From Komagataeibacter sucrofermentans DSM 15973 (GTDB taxonomy: Bacteria > Pseudomonadota > Alphaproteobacteria > Acetobacterales > Acetobacteraceae): DNA of 64,000 bases. This document shows, one piece after another, positions 36,932-46,264 of this stretch; position 1 is the first letter of the stretch; each line of letters begins with the position of its first letter. The notes beneath the pieces were generated by a model. The model was not told the origin of the DNA. It worked only from the letters and a program-made list of their open reading frames with translations, and did no database searches. The translations under genes were made by a program, and so were the position numbers. The DNA is taken from NCBI RefSeq assembly GCF_040581405.1, contig NZ_CP137157.1, forward strand, positions 1,368,001-1,432,000. Reading direction: 5' to 3'.

Positions 36932-39202
36932 TCAATTGAAACCAATATCAATCCCGGCAAAGACACTCAGCCCATCACCAGGCAACATGGCGGCTACTTC
37001 CTTACCCGCAGCCTGATAGGATGGAATGACTGCAGTGGCGTAATGCTTATTGGCAAGGTTGTGCAGGTCAACATATATCATGCGGTGTTTGCCTGGCCAT
37101 TGATAGCCCATCTGGAAATTATAGATATGATAGGGCGCCGCTCTATACGTGTTATCATATGATGCTTCAACAGAAGAAGAGACCTGTGCATCCGCAGCAA
37201 TATAGAACCCGTTTTTCATATCAAGGTGCAATTGACCCTGATAGAAATGAGAGGGAATTCCGGGAAGTTTATTATGCCCGAATGTCGGATCATTATTGAA
37301 TCGAAAGTCCTGATAGGTATAGGCCTGCCGCAGGGAAACAACCCCGCCAGCCCACTGATATAGTACGGAATGTGTTGAGAATTCAACGCCCTGATGCGTG
37401 GTTGGCGATGCATTTGCATTCAGCACTTCATTGTAAAGCTGTGATTCCGGGGTCATCACTGACAGCAGCTCATTCCGTATCGCGCTATGATAATAGGTGA
37501 GGCTCCAGTCCGTGCCGCGCCAGTTGCCTTCCGTGCCTACTTCAAATGTAGTTGAGGTCGAAGGCTTGATATTGGTTCCACCTGCATTCTGTCCTTTTGC
37601 AAGGCCGGAAGTATAGAGTGGCCCCGTGAGGTAGCGCCATATTGTCTGTGGTTCCTCACCTCTTGTTACATTGCCATAAAACTGGATGTGAGGATTGACG
37701 ACATATCGAAAACCCGCCCGGGGCTGAAAATAGAGGGATTGGGTGTGGAGATCAGAATACGTTGGATAGGTTACAGCGATCTGTCGCGGCGCATAGGTAA
37801 GCGCACCTGCCGTTGTCAGCCAGAAGTTATGAAAAATTTCGTAATTATTACTTATATGAAAAGTCGTGGTGCTCCCACCAAAAGTATCGTGTGAGATAAG
37901 CTGGCCTACATGCGCACCATAGCTTGCATAATGAGCAAGATCCTTGACTTTCTGCGTTTCCCACAGGCTAAGGATCGCTGTGGTGTAAACCCCTACATGC
38001 GTATCACTTTTACGGCCGAACAACGTATCAGACCGGGTATAGTCCAGCATGCCGGATGCGTTCTGGATACCATACTGAAGGCGGGTAAACTGCAGGCGAT
38101 GATCCATCGGGGTATTCTGGTAATCAAATCCAAGCGTGAATTTTGAACCATCGTTAAAATGGATATTTGTCTTGTCGCCTACAAAATAGCTGCCAGGTTC
38201 AAGCGTGTGCGTACCATAGCCATTAGTGCTGGTGTTGCCGTAACCTTTCTGGGCCTGCGTAGGGTCCTGCGCAATCTGGCTACGGGTCAGGTAGCCCGGA
38301 TACCCTTCATCCGTCTGACGATAGCGAACGAACAGGCGCGTATCCACATGATCGTTGAATTTGTAACCAAAATTGAAATTGACACCAAAGCTGGATGTTT
38401 TTGTGTTTTGCTGGTACCCCCCACGATAGGCATTGGTCACGCTGAGGTAATAGTCAGCCTTGCCGTAAACCCCGCCTGAACTCAGCTGTTCCTTGACGTA
38501 ACCAAAACTGCCCGCCTCTACGCGGGCATGATAGCGATCGGCATCATGGCCCGTCTTGGACACATAGTTGATGGCCCCGCCAAGCAGTGTGCTGCCCATA
38601 TCGATTGCGTTGCCGCCACGCAATACTTCGGTATACTGTACACCCAGCGGTTCCTGCAATTCATTAACGGCACCGGCTGTTGTTGTCAGCGGCAGGCCAT
38701 CAAAGAAGAAATTAATCCCATAACGTGTTGCTGACAGACCATCCTGCACACCAGAGCCGCGTACTGAAATACGCAGGTCATCACCGCCGCACACAGCCTG
38801 GGCAAACAGGCCGGGCTGAAATTTGAAGATATCCGCATTCGTTGCGTTACTACGCTTTGCCGTGTCTTTTGAATCAATAATACTCGTACCACCCGGTATT
38901 TTCTTCAGATTGTTCCATGCCGCTTCAACCTTGCCCGAACGATGATGATGCACCATGATCTTTTCGCTGGATGCGGCAGTCATTCCCGCCTGAGCTTCAT
39001 GCTCATGCTCATGCTCATGCTCATGCTCATGCGCCATGTGGCCGGTATGGTTCCTGTCAGATCCGGTCTTTCCTGCAGGGAGATTATGTACGGGTTCATC
39101 CGCCCACGCCTTTCCATGGATCAGTGTTGAGCATGACAGGATAACCATGAAAGAAAAATGCGAAAAAGCAGGCGCAGCAGCGCGCAGGGGGCGATAATAC
39201 AT
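36932..39202 (-). CDS. TonB-dependent receptor with N-terminal His-Glu repeat (756 aa)
   Basis: A FecA-like outer-membrane receptor. The signal peptide runs to about residue 35 (GKAWA), with AGGATTT upstream of the ATG. The mature N-terminus contains HMAHEHEHEHEHEHEAQAG and then VHHHRSG, a strongly metal-binding-looking stretch. The plug follows with TSIIDSKDTAKRSNATNADI, ISVRGSGVQDGLSATRYGIN and RGGNAIDMGSTLLGGAINYV. The barrel ends GIDIGFN. It differs from the other three receptors in length and plug. It is downstream of the DszA/NtaA-like monooxygenase (53 bp), suggesting one operon. The ligand could be an organosulfur compound or a metal complex. Confidence 0.9.
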   Translation of the reverse strand: MYYRPLRAAAPAFSHFSFMVILSCSTLIHGKAWADEPVHNLPAGKTGSDRNHTGHMAHEHEHEHEHEHEAQAGMTAASSEKIMVHHHRSGKVEAAWNNLKKIPGGTSIIDSKDTAKRSNATNADIFKFQPGLFAQAVCGGDDLRISVRGSGVQDGLSATRYGINFFFDGLPLTTTAGAVNELQEPLGVQYTEVLRGGNAIDMGSTLLGGAINYVSKTGHDADRYHARVEAGSFGYVKEQLSSGGVYGKADYYLSVTNAYRGGYQQNTKTSSFGVNFNFGYKFNDHVDTRLFVRYRQTDEGYPGYLTRSQIAQDPTQAQKGYGNTSTNGYGTHTLEPGSYFVGDKTNIHFNDGSKFTLGFDYQNTPMDHRLQFTRLQYGIQNASGMLDYTRSDTLFGRKSDTHVGVYTTAILSLWETQKVKDLAHYASYGAHVGQLISHDTFGGSTTTFHISNNYEIFHNFWLTTAGALTYAPRQIAVTYPTYSDLHTQSLYFQPRAGFRYVVNPHIQFYGNVTRGEEPQTIWRYLTGPLYTSGLAKGQNAGGTNIKPSTSTTFEVGTEGNWRGTDWSLTYYHSAIRNELLSVMTPESQLYNEVLNANASPTTHQGVEFSTHSVLYQWAGGVVSLRQAYTYQDFRFNNDPTFGHNKLPGIPSHFYQGQLHLDMKNGFYIAADAQVSSSVEASYDNTYRAAPYHIYNFQMGYQWPGKHRMIYVDLHNLANKHYATAVIPSYQAAGKEVAAMLPGDGLSVFAGIDIGFN
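38997..39032. repeat. Hexanucleotide tandem repeat, six copies of TCATGC
   Basis: Six exact copies of TCATGC encode the His-Glu run of the TonB receptor. Because the unit is six bases, copy-number change keeps the frame and would only lengthen or shorten the HE tract. Confidence 0.95.
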
Positions 39203-39255
39203 AAGAAATCCTTAATGGCTAATGCCGGGCAAATAGCCATGAACAGAAATGGTTT

Positions 39256-40590
39256 TTATACTGTGGGCAGCCCAAGGTTGGTGCGCAGATACGGACTGGC
39301 ATAATCTTTTTTGAACAGGCCACGGCGCTGCAGTTCAGGCACGACCAGATCGACAAAGTCCTCCATGCCGGTCGGCGCGGATGTGAACATGATGTTAAAA
39401 CCGTCTACTGCCCCAGCCTCGAACCAGTCCTGTATATGATCGGCAATATCGGTCGCACTCCCCACAATCAGGCGATGACCGCCGGCAATAAAGAAGCGCA
39501 GGATGTCATCCGTCGTGGCCTGCCGTTCCCTGATCCATCTCGCAATCAGGCTCTGCCGGCTTTTGTGTGAATTGGTCTGCGCCAGATTGTCCGGCAGGGT
39601 AACAGGCTTGCCCTTGGGCCAGTTTGCCAGGTCAATGCCAAGGCTGGCGTAGTTGGCCAGGCCATTCAGTGTTGCGCCATGATCGAGATAGGAAAGGTAG
39701 CGTTCGAATTTTCTTTGCGCATCCTCACGCGTTTTACCAACAATCGGCGCCAGGCCTGGCAATACACGCAGATTGGCGGCCCCGCGACCGTATTTCTGCG
39801 CACGCTCGATCAGTTCATTACGGAACGCCAAGGCGTGTTCACGGTCATATTCCGCTGTATAGATCACTTCCCCGATGCGGGCGGCCAGTTCCTTGCCATC
39901 ATCGGATGAACCGGCCTGGGCAATGACCGGCTGGCCAGCCTGCGCGATACGGGGCGGCGCATTGAGCGGCCCCTGCACGGCATAGAATTCACCCTTATGA
40001 TTGAGCGGATGGACCTTGGCAGGATCAAGCCACTGCCCGGTTACCTTATTGCGTACGATCGCATCAGGCTCGACACTATGCCACAGTCCCGTCACGACAT
40101 CATAAAACTCATGTGCGCGCCTGTAACGTTCGGCATGGCCGACATGCTCGGGCAGGTTGAAGTTTTCGCCTCCCCCCGTTGCCGTAACAACATTCCAGCC
40201 TGCCCGGCCGTTACTCAGGTGATCAAGCGAGAGAACTTTGCGGGCAATGTTATAAGGCTCGTTGAATGTGGTACTGGCGGTGCCGATCAGGCCAATCCGT
40301 TTTGTTACAACCGCGAGTGCAGCCAGCAGCGTGAACGTATCCCACCGCGGAAAGCCGGGGCGATACTCCAGTACTTCAGGGTTGGGTACTGGCAATACAT
40401 TATCATAGAGAAAGATACTGTCGAATTTGCCACGCTCGAGAATGTGGACATAATGACTGTATCGTTCAAAATTGATATCAGCATCTACATCTGCCTCAGG
40501 CAGGCGCCAGGCATCCCCGTTTGTACCGCCACCACCCAGATACGCGCCCAATACCAGATGCTCACGCGGGCGACCGATGCGAGATGTCAT
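39256..40590 (-). CDS. FMNH2-dependent monooxygenase of the NtaA/SnaA/DszA family
   Basis: A 444-residue luciferase-like flavin monooxygenase. Features include the N-terminal LVLGAYLGGGGTNGDAWRLP, the strand DSIFLYDNVLPVP, EPYNIARKVLSLDHLSNGRA, GWNVVTATGGGENFNLPEH and GQPVIAQAGSSDDGKELAA. These are hallmarks of the nitrilotriacetate/dibenzothiophene-sulfone monooxygenase subfamily, which often cleaves C-S or C-N bonds. It requires a separate flavin reductase (one is at 18524). It starts a leftward unit with the HE-repeat receptor and diverges from the binding protein at 40839. Confidence 0.88.
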   Translation of the reverse strand: MTSRIGRPREHLVLGAYLGGGGTNGDAWRLPEADVDADINFERYSHYVHILERGKFDSIFLYDNVLPVPNPEVLEYRPGFPRWDTFTLLAALAVVTKRIGLIGTASTTFNEPYNIARKVLSLDHLSNGRAGWNVVTATGGGENFNLPEHVGHAERYRRAHEFYDVVTGLWHSVEPDAIVRNKVTGQWLDPAKVHPLNHKGEFYAVQGPLNAPPRIAQAGQPVIAQAGSSDDGKELAARIGEVIYTAEYDREHALAFRNELIERAQKYGRGAANLRVLPGLAPIVGKTREDAQRKFERYLSYLDHGATLNGLANYASLGIDLANWPKGKPVTLPDNLAQTNSHKSRQSLIARWIRERQATTDDILRFFIAGGHRLIVGSATDIADHIQDWFEAGAVDGFNIMFTSAPTGMEDFVDLVVPELQRRGLFKKDYASPYLRTNLGLPTV

Positions 40591-40838
40591 TTAATGGTTC
40601 CTTGGTGAATAATTAATCTTGTTTCACGATATACATCCTGTTTTTTATTGACGATAAAATAATACAAAAGTGCATCGTTAATTTATTTAATGAATTAAAT
40701 ATTATGTATGACCCGCATTTCACGGTTCACGTCAGATCGTAAACACTTGGTTATACATGACATGACTGATTTTTATGAACAGACAGCAGACCGATCATGC
40801 CAGCATGACAGGAATTTCCAGTTTCTACGGAGGCCTCC

Positions 40839-41825
40839 ATGTCGATCTTCGATACATCGTTTTCCCGGCGCCGGTTTTCCCTGGCCGCGACCAGTATGCT
40901 GGGGCTTGCCCTGACCGGGCAGCGCAGCCGTGCCGCTGATCTTTCTGCGGTAACGCTCCGTGTCGCCAGCTTCCGGGGCATGGACTCGACACTGCTTCCC
41001 GCCCTCGGGCTCAATGATTTCCCCTATCAGGTGACATTCAGCGAGTTCAATTCGGGCAATCTCATCGCGCAGGCCATCAGTGCCAACGCAGTGGATCTTG
41101 GGGGATGGAGTGAAATTCCACTCGTATTCATCGCAGCGTCCAGCGCCCGCGTTTCGGTCATCGCGACAATGGATGGCCCCACGACCGACCAGGCGCTGCT
41201 GGTGCCCATATCCTCCGACACGAAGTCGATAAAAGATCTACGCGGAAAACGTGTCGGATATATTCGCTCAACAACCGCGCATTACTTCCTTATCCGACTA
41301 CTTGAACAATCCGGCATGCGTTTTTCCGACATTACGCCGGTAGCACTGAACATGAGCCAGGGGTTGACCGCCATGCGCGCTGGCAGCCTTGATGCCTGGG
41401 CAACCTATGGCTACGCCATTCAGATGCTTCAGGCCGATCATTCGGCCCGCATTCTTGCAAGCGCCGCTGATATTCTCTCCGGTCATTACTTCATCGGGGC
41501 AAACCCGTTGCGACTTGGCGACGACGCCTTCCGTCATGCTGCCGCGGATTATATTCATCGCCTTGGCAAGGCCTATGCCATTCTCGCCGCCGACAAGCCG
41601 CGCTGGGCGAAGATCGTTTCACCGGTCATCCAGGTGCCGGAAAGGGACGTTCTGAATTATCTTGAAAACCAGAACCGCCCCTATCATCCGCGCGCATGGG
41701 TTGACAGTGACATCAAAGGTGCGGAATCCGTCGCGCAGGTCTTTGAAAAAGCAGGGCTGAGTCCACATAATGTGAATATCGGAAAGGTATTTTCCAATGT
41801 CCTGAACCCGCTGCTACCGGCATAG
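40839..41825 (+). CDS. Sulfonate-type substrate-binding protein
   Basis: A 328-residue periplasmic binding protein with a good Tat signal (SRRRFSLAATSMLGLALTG, cleavage near SRA). The ribosome site is GGAGG. Mature features: VTLRVASFRGMDSTLLPALG, GNLIAQAISANAVDLGGWSE, DLRGKRVGYIRSTTAHYF and SLDAWATYGYAIQML. It converges tail-to-tail with the ABC ATPase gene at 41841 (15-bp gap) and probably serves that transporter. Confidence 0.87.
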   Translation: MSIFDTSFSRRRFSLAATSMLGLALTGQRSRAADLSAVTLRVASFRGMDSTLLPALGLNDFPYQVTFSEFNSGNLIAQAISANAVDLGGWSEIPLVFIAASSARVSVIATMDGPTTDQALLVPISSDTKSIKDLRGKRVGYIRSTTAHYFLIRLLEQSGMRFSDITPVALNMSQGLTAMRAGSLDAWATYGYAIQMLQADHSARILASAADILSGHYFIGANPLRLGDDAFRHAAADYIHRLGKAYAILAADKPRWAKIVSPVIQVPERDVLNYLENQNRPYHPRAWVDSDIKGAESVAQVFEKAGLSPHNVNIGKVFSNVLNPLLPA

Positions 41826-41840
41826 GGCAACGGACCGCGT

Positions 41841-42593
41841 TCAGTCGTCATGAACCCCGAGCGCATCCAGAAGCACGGAGCGCAGGCGGGCAAAACGAGG
41901 ATCCGCATGATGACGCGGCCGATCAGGCTCAATGGCAATATCCGTGCGGATACGCCCGGCATCCAGCACCACCGCGCGATCTGCCAGAAGAAGCGCCTCA
42001 TCAACATCATGCGTCACCAGCAGCACAGCGCAGCCATGCCGCGTCCATAGTCCCGCCACCAGTTGCTGCATTTTCAGGCGCGTGAGTGCATCCAGCGCCG
42101 CAAAAGGCTCATCCAGCATAAGAAATTCAGGCTCCCGCACAAGCGCGCGTGCCAGCGCCGCCCGTTGTGCCTCGCCCCCGGACAGTGTCATCGGCCAGGC
42201 GTCGATCCGGTGAGACAGCCCGACTTCTTGCAGAACTGCCTCTGCCCTGCGGCGGCCCGCATCGCCACCAGCCTGACCCAGAACTATGTTTTTCCAGACC
42301 CGCTTCCACGGCAGCAGCCGGCTTTCCTGAAACACGACCGCCACATCTTGCGGGCAGGACACATGGCCCTCGTTCACCGGGTCCAGCCCGGACAACGTGC
42401 GCAGCAGCGTCGATTTTCCGGAACCGCTGCGGCCAAGAAGAGCAACGAACTCTCCCGGCGCAATCGTCAGATCGAGATGGTTCAGTACCGGCGGTCCCTT
42501 GCCAAAACGCCGCGTCAGACCCTGCACGCATACGGCAGCCCCTTCCCGGGGCAAGGGCCGCGTCTGGGGTGCAGACTGCACGCGCGGGTTCAT
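41841..42593 (-). CDS. ABC transporter ATPase (SsuB-like)
   Basis: A 250-residue ATPase with Walker A GRSGSGKST, Q-loop VVFQESRLLPW, signature LSGGEAQRAALARAL, Walker B FLMLDEP and the switch His in LVTHDVDEA. The start at MNPRVQSAP overlaps the permease stop as ATGA. All motifs are intact. It energises the permease at 42590 and belongs to the second sulfonate-type importer of the window. Confidence 0.92.
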   Translation of the reverse strand: MNPRVQSAPQTRPLPREGAAVCVQGLTRRFGKGPPVLNHLDLTIAPGEFVALLGRSGSGKSTLLRTLSGLDPVNEGHVSCPQDVAVVFQESRLLPWKRVWKNIVLGQAGGDAGRRRAEAVLQEVGLSHRIDAWPMTLSGGEAQRAALARALVREPEFLMLDEPFAALDALTRLKMQQLVAGLWTRHGCAVLLVTHDVDEALLLADRAVVLDAGRIRTDIAIEPDRPRHHADPRFARLRSVLLDALGVHDD

Positions 42594-43444
42594 GCCGGCT
42601 GCCCTTTGCCGCGCTGCACCGGGCGCCACGCAAGAAAATGATGCTCCAGGGTGCGAACAAGCTGATCGGAGCCCAGACCCAGCAGCCCATAGACAAACAG
42701 CCCGACGAGAATGATGTCGGTGCGCAAAAAATCCTGTGCATCCATCATCATATGTCCGATCCCGCTATCAGCGTTGATCTGCTCCGCCACCACCAGCATC
42801 AGCCACGAAATCCCGACAGCGAAACGCACGCCGGTCAGCAGATCAGGCAACGCGCCGGGCAAAATGACATCGCGCACCGTCTGCCCACGCGAAAGCCCGA
42901 GCGTTCGCGCCATTTCCAGCAGCTTCGGGTCAATCGACCGGATGCCCTTGTGCAGGTTCAGGTAGATCGGGAATGTCGAGCCCAGAGCGACCAGCAGGAT
43001 CTTCGGTGTCTCCCCGATCCCGAACCAGAGAATGAACAGCGGCACCAGCGCCAGAACTGGCAGCGTGCGCATGATCTGCAATGGCGCGTCCACAATGTCC
43101 TCGCCGATACGGGACAATCCCGCGATCAGCGCCAGACTCACCCCGGCGACAACCGCAATGGCAAGGCCCGACACGGCCCGCATAAGGGAAACACCGAGGT
43201 TGGAGAACAGCGTGCCGTCATGCGCCAGTGACCAGCCCGTGGCGATAATCTGCCCTGGAGATGCCACCAGCCGTGTCGAGAGGAGTCCTGTTGAACAGCC
43301 CACCTGCCAGAAAATCACCAGCAGTACCGGCGATAGGAAGCGTGAGAAATGACGCCAGCCGGGCAACTGTATCATGCCCCGCGATCGGGAGGATGAAGAC
43401 GGACGAACGGCGCGGACCGGCGTCCGGAGGATGGTCTCGGACAT
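42590..43444 (-). CDS. ABC transporter permease (SsuC-like)
   Basis: A 284-residue inner-membrane permease. The start at MSETILRTPV has GGAG upstream. Membrane segments include FLSPVLLVIFWQVGCSTG and SGLAIAVVAGVSLALIAG. RTLPVLALVPLFILWFGIG follows, and the EAA loop is ARTLGLSRGQTVRDVILPGA. It is translationally coupled to the ATPase. It diverges from a binding-protein gene at 43589, so the transporter's probable binding proteins are encoded on the opposite strand on both sides. Confidence 0.9.
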   Translation of the reverse strand: MSETILRTPVRAVRPSSSSRSRGMIQLPGWRHFSRFLSPVLLVIFWQVGCSTGLLSTRLVASPGQIIATGWSLAHDGTLFSNLGVSLMRAVSGLAIAVVAGVSLALIAGLSRIGEDIVDAPLQIMRTLPVLALVPLFILWFGIGETPKILLVALGSTFPIYLNLHKGIRSIDPKLLEMARTLGLSRGQTVRDVILPGALPDLLTGVRFAVGISWLMLVVAEQINADSGIGHMMMDAQDFLRTDIILVGLFVYGLLGLGSDQLVRTLEHHFLAWRPVQRGKGQPA

Positions 43445-43588
43445 AAGGACTCCGTGGGTTATTCTTCTCCAGTCCGTTCTCCCATATTTCACGATTATCC
43501 GTCTGGTGATTTATATTCATGCCACAGTTTTGCGTGATTTAATTGTATTACCGGGAACTCGATGCTGGTTTAAGGCAGGTCTTCCGCC

Positions 43589-44566
43589 ATGAAAGCTGCC
43601 TGCCGCATGCGTCATCCCCAGCCCCGGTGCTTTGTCTGTTCCCTGTTTCTGCTGTTTGCAGCCCTGCTTCATCCCCTGCCCGGCCTTGCCGCCGACGTGC
43701 CGGATGAACTGGTTGTCGCCGACCAGAAAGGACAGCAGCGGGCTCTCATGGAAGCGGCTGGCGTGGAGCAGGATCTTCCCTTCAGGGTACGCTGGGTCGA
43801 GTTCGAGGCCGCATCTCCCCTTCTCCAGGCCCTCGGGGCCGGGGCGGTTGACACCGGCATTGCTGGTGATGGCCCTTTTTTCTTCGCATGGGGTGCGGGC
43901 ATGCCGGTTAAAGCCGCGTATCTGATCCCGCCCCGTGGTGGCGGCCATGCCACCGCCATCGTCGTCGCGCCCGGATCGACCATCACATCCCCCGCACAGC
44001 TTTCGGGCAAACGGATCGCCACCGGGCGCGGTTCGATTGGTCACCTGCTCCTGCTCAGGCTGATCGCAACCGGCGGCATTCCCGCCCCGGCCCCGCAGAT
44101 CGTTTTCCTGCAACCGGCCCAGGCAAAAGCGGCGCTGGATACAGGCCGCGTCGACGCCTGGTCCACCTGGGAACCCTACATCGCGCTGGAAACGATCGGA
44201 CACAAAGGCCATATCGTCGTTGACGCGGCCGGCCTGACGCCAAATAACAGTTTTTTCGTCGCAACCACGGCCGCGCTGGCCCAAAAACGTCGGCTGCTGG
44301 CTACGTTTTACCAACGGGTTGCCCTGGCCTATGCATGGGGGCAGGCGCATCAGGCGCAGTATGCCCATATTCTTGCGCAGCAGACCGGGCTGCCTGAGGA
44401 TGTTGCGGTCTCTGTCGCCCGGCAACTGATCGCCTCGCCAGTCCCGATCAGCGATGCCGTGGAACAGGCGGAGCTAATCACGCTCGATACTTACCGCAAC
44501 GCTGGTCTCATCCAGCCCTCCGCGCCGCTGTCCGAGGCATTTGACAAGGATATCCTGAAACCATGA
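43589..44566 (+). CDS. SsuA-like substrate-binding protein
   Basis: A 325-residue binding protein with a Sec-type signal (CFVCSLFLLFAALLHPLPGLA) rather than the Tat-like signals of the other four. Mature features: ELVVADQKGQQRALMEAAG, SPLLQALGAGAVDTGIAGDG, QLSGKRIATGRGSIGHLLLL and GRVDAWSTWEPYIALE. It diverges from the permease gene. The fold family is clear; ligand unknown. Confidence 0.87.
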   Translation: MKAACRMRHPQPRCFVCSLFLLFAALLHPLPGLAADVPDELVVADQKGQQRALMEAAGVEQDLPFRVRWVEFEAASPLLQALGAGAVDTGIAGDGPFFFAWGAGMPVKAAYLIPPRGGGHATAIVVAPGSTITSPAQLSGKRIATGRGSIGHLLLLRLIATGGIPAPAPQIVFLQPAQAKAALDTGRVDAWSTWEPYIALETIGHKGHIVVDAAGLTPNNSFFVATTAALAQKRRLLATFYQRVALAYAWGQAHQAQYAHILAQQTGLPEDVAVSVARQLIASPVPISDAVEQAELITLDTYRNAGLIQPSAPLSEAFDKDILKP

Positions 44567-44631
44567 GCAGGGATCAGACACTGAACTGCCCCGGGTTTAC
44601 CGGAGAGTAAAACTCCCGGAGGATGAAGCCC

Positions 44632-44901
44632 ATGGTAGAGAAGCAGAAAACATCGCGTTATTCGCCTGAGTTCCGTGAGTGCAGCGTGCGTCCTGTGGTA
44701 GGGCATTGATCGATTACCCGAGCATATCGGTGGCCTGTCATGGATTGGTGGCAAGCCTGGCTGTTCGGGCGGCAGGGGGAAACACTCCATTGGGTGGATT
44801 AATACAATCACCGATTCCTGCTCGCACCTGTCGGCTACAGGCCTTCCGCGGAAGCCGAATGCGTTTTCCATGCAGATCAGAATAATCCTGATATCGCAGC
44901 C
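44632..44901 (+). pseudogene. IS3-family transposase remnant, middle deleted
   Basis: The 5' piece reads MVEKQKTSRYSPEFRE, the start of an IS3 OrfA. The 3' piece reads VD, stop, YNHRFLLAPVGYRPSAEAE and HADQNNPDIAA before a stop, the end of an IS3 OrfB (usual WVDWYNHHRLL...PAEAE). Only about 270 of some 1200 bp remain, with an in-frame stop. Confidence 0.7.
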
Positions 44902-44997
44902 TGAGTGCTGAACAAATTGCTCTCCAGCCGACAATAAAAACGCTAGGCTCTTCTTCCGTAACACGTACGGTATTTTTATTTTTCGGTCCGGGTAATG

Positions 44998-45798
44998 CTA
45001 TATGACAAGACGCGTTCCGCCACAGAACAGCGTCTGTTCATCCTGACGGGCAATGGCGATCAGGGTCTGGTTCATTGTTTCAGCCGTCCGGAACGCGCGG
45101 TAGGTCGGGGCGGAAATTGCAACCACGACGGCAATACCTGCCCGCACGGTCTTGAGCGCCATCTCGAATGAATACCGGCTTGTCAGTAGACAGAAACCCT
45201 CATGGAAAACTTCCGGGTTGCAAGCCCGCGCACCGATCAGTTTATCGAGCGCATTGTGCCGCCCCACGTCCTCCCGGATCACGTGGATATTGCCATTATG
45301 GTCTGCCCACGCGGCTGCGTGCACCATGCGTGTTGCTGCATTCAGCGTCTGCCACTTGCGCAGTTCATGTAACGCATTGCGTATTGCTGCCACCGACAGG
45401 CGCGGCCCTTCCCCCAACGGGGCGGCTGCGACCGCATCATGTTCCGGCACGGTCTCGCTGCCGCATATGCCACAGCTTGAATGGCCGGTCTGCAGGCGGG
45501 CATTACGGCGCATGAGTTGCGTCAGCGCCCTGCCCTTTATGGAAATATCAAGGATCAGCCCATCATCCGCTTCTGCAATGTTCACTGAACGGATCTCTGC
45601 AACCGAGCCGACGATCTGTTCGGTTATACAATACCCATAGGCGAAATCTTTCAGGTCTGCAGGCGTCATCATCATCGTGCCATACGGAAAAATCCCGTTG
45701 AACAGGAGACTGACCGGCACTTCTTCTGCCACATTCAGGCTGAATTTCTCATACGGGCGAGACAGGGAACTCACATCCAGCGGGTAAAAGAGAGCAGA
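44998..45798 (-). CDS. fdhD: Formate dehydrogenase accessory sulfurtransferase FdhD
   Basis: FdhD transfers sulfur to the molybdenum cofactor of formate dehydrogenases, making them active. The 266-residue protein has the conserved double-Cys loop SSCGICGSE near residue 110, plus EVPVSLLFNGIFPYGTMMMT and REDVGRHNALDKLIG. I chose MSALFYPLDVSS as the start because GAGG lies about nine bases upstream; the frame is open eleven codons farther. It is the last gene of the leftward molybdenum/bd-oxidase run. Its target is likely the FdhF/YdeP-type enzyme at 48257. Confidence 0.92.
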   Translation of the reverse strand, partial: SALFYPLDVSSLSRPYEKFSLNVAEEVPVSLLFNGIFPYGTMMMTPADLKDFAYGYCITEQIVGSVAEIRSVNIAEADDGLILDISIKGRALTQLMRRNARLQTGHSSCGICGSETVPEHDAVAAAPLGEGPRLSVAAIRNALHELRKWQTLNAATRMVHAAAWADHNGNIHVIREDVGRHNALDKLIGARACNPEVFHEGFCLLTSRYSFEMALKTVRAGIAVVVAISAPTYRAFRTAETMNQTLIAIARQDEQTLFCGGTRLVI

Positions 45799-45841
45799 CA
45801 TCACGGTAGCCTCAGGCATCAAGGGGGGCATTGTTCAATGG

Positions 45842-46264
45842 TCAGAGGGTGTGGCACGGCACCCATCCGGCCTCGCCGCTTGCATAATGTTCATGTTTCC
45901 AGATCGGGACGCGCTGCTTGATCTCATCAATAATGTAACGACAGGCGCCAAAAGCCGCATCGCGATGTGCTGCGGAGACGCCAATCCACACTGCCGTTTC
46001 ACCTATGGGCAGGTAGCCCGTCCGGTGCATGGCGGTCGCACGGCAGATGGCAAAACGCTGTTTGGCCTCCTGCACGATCGCCTGCCCTTCCGTCAGCGCC
46101 AGTGGCACGAACGCACTATAGTCAATGCCGGAAACGGCGCGACCTTCATTCGTCTGCCTGACCCACCCTTCAAAGGAACAGAACCCGCCCGCTTCAGGAA
46201 TAACGAGCCCCTTGCGCAGGGCGCTGATGTCCACCGGCGTTTCCGCCATGATGAAGTCGCTCAT
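45842..46264 (-). CDS. moaE: Molybdopterin synthase catalytic subunit MoaE
   Basis: MoaE forms molybdopterin from precursor Z with sulfur carried by MoaD. The 140-residue protein has AGGFCSFEGWVRQTNEG, HRTGYLPIGETAVWIGVSA and the KxxxPIWKHE catalytic region (EIKQRVPIWKHEHYASGE). Its ATG overlaps the MoaD stop as ATGA, matching their one-to-one complex. Confidence 0.93.
   Translation of the reverse strand: MSDFIMAETPVDISALRKGLVIPEAGGFCSFEGWVRQTNEGRAVSGIDYSAFVPLALTEGQAIVQEAKQRFAICRATAMHRTGYLPIGETAVWIGVSAAHRDAAFGACRYIIDEIKQRVPIWKHEHYASGEAGWVPCHTL

Noticed and set aside
38997-39032. Tandem TCATGC units as a possible CRISPR or regulatory repeat
   Set aside because: They are uninterrupted, lie inside a coding sequence and encode His-Glu in frame.
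43589-44566. Reading the binding-protein region on the minus strand as a 302-codon gene
   Set aside because: The plus-strand frame has a signal peptide and SsuA motifs; the minus-strand frame is Arg/Gly/Gln-rich noise.
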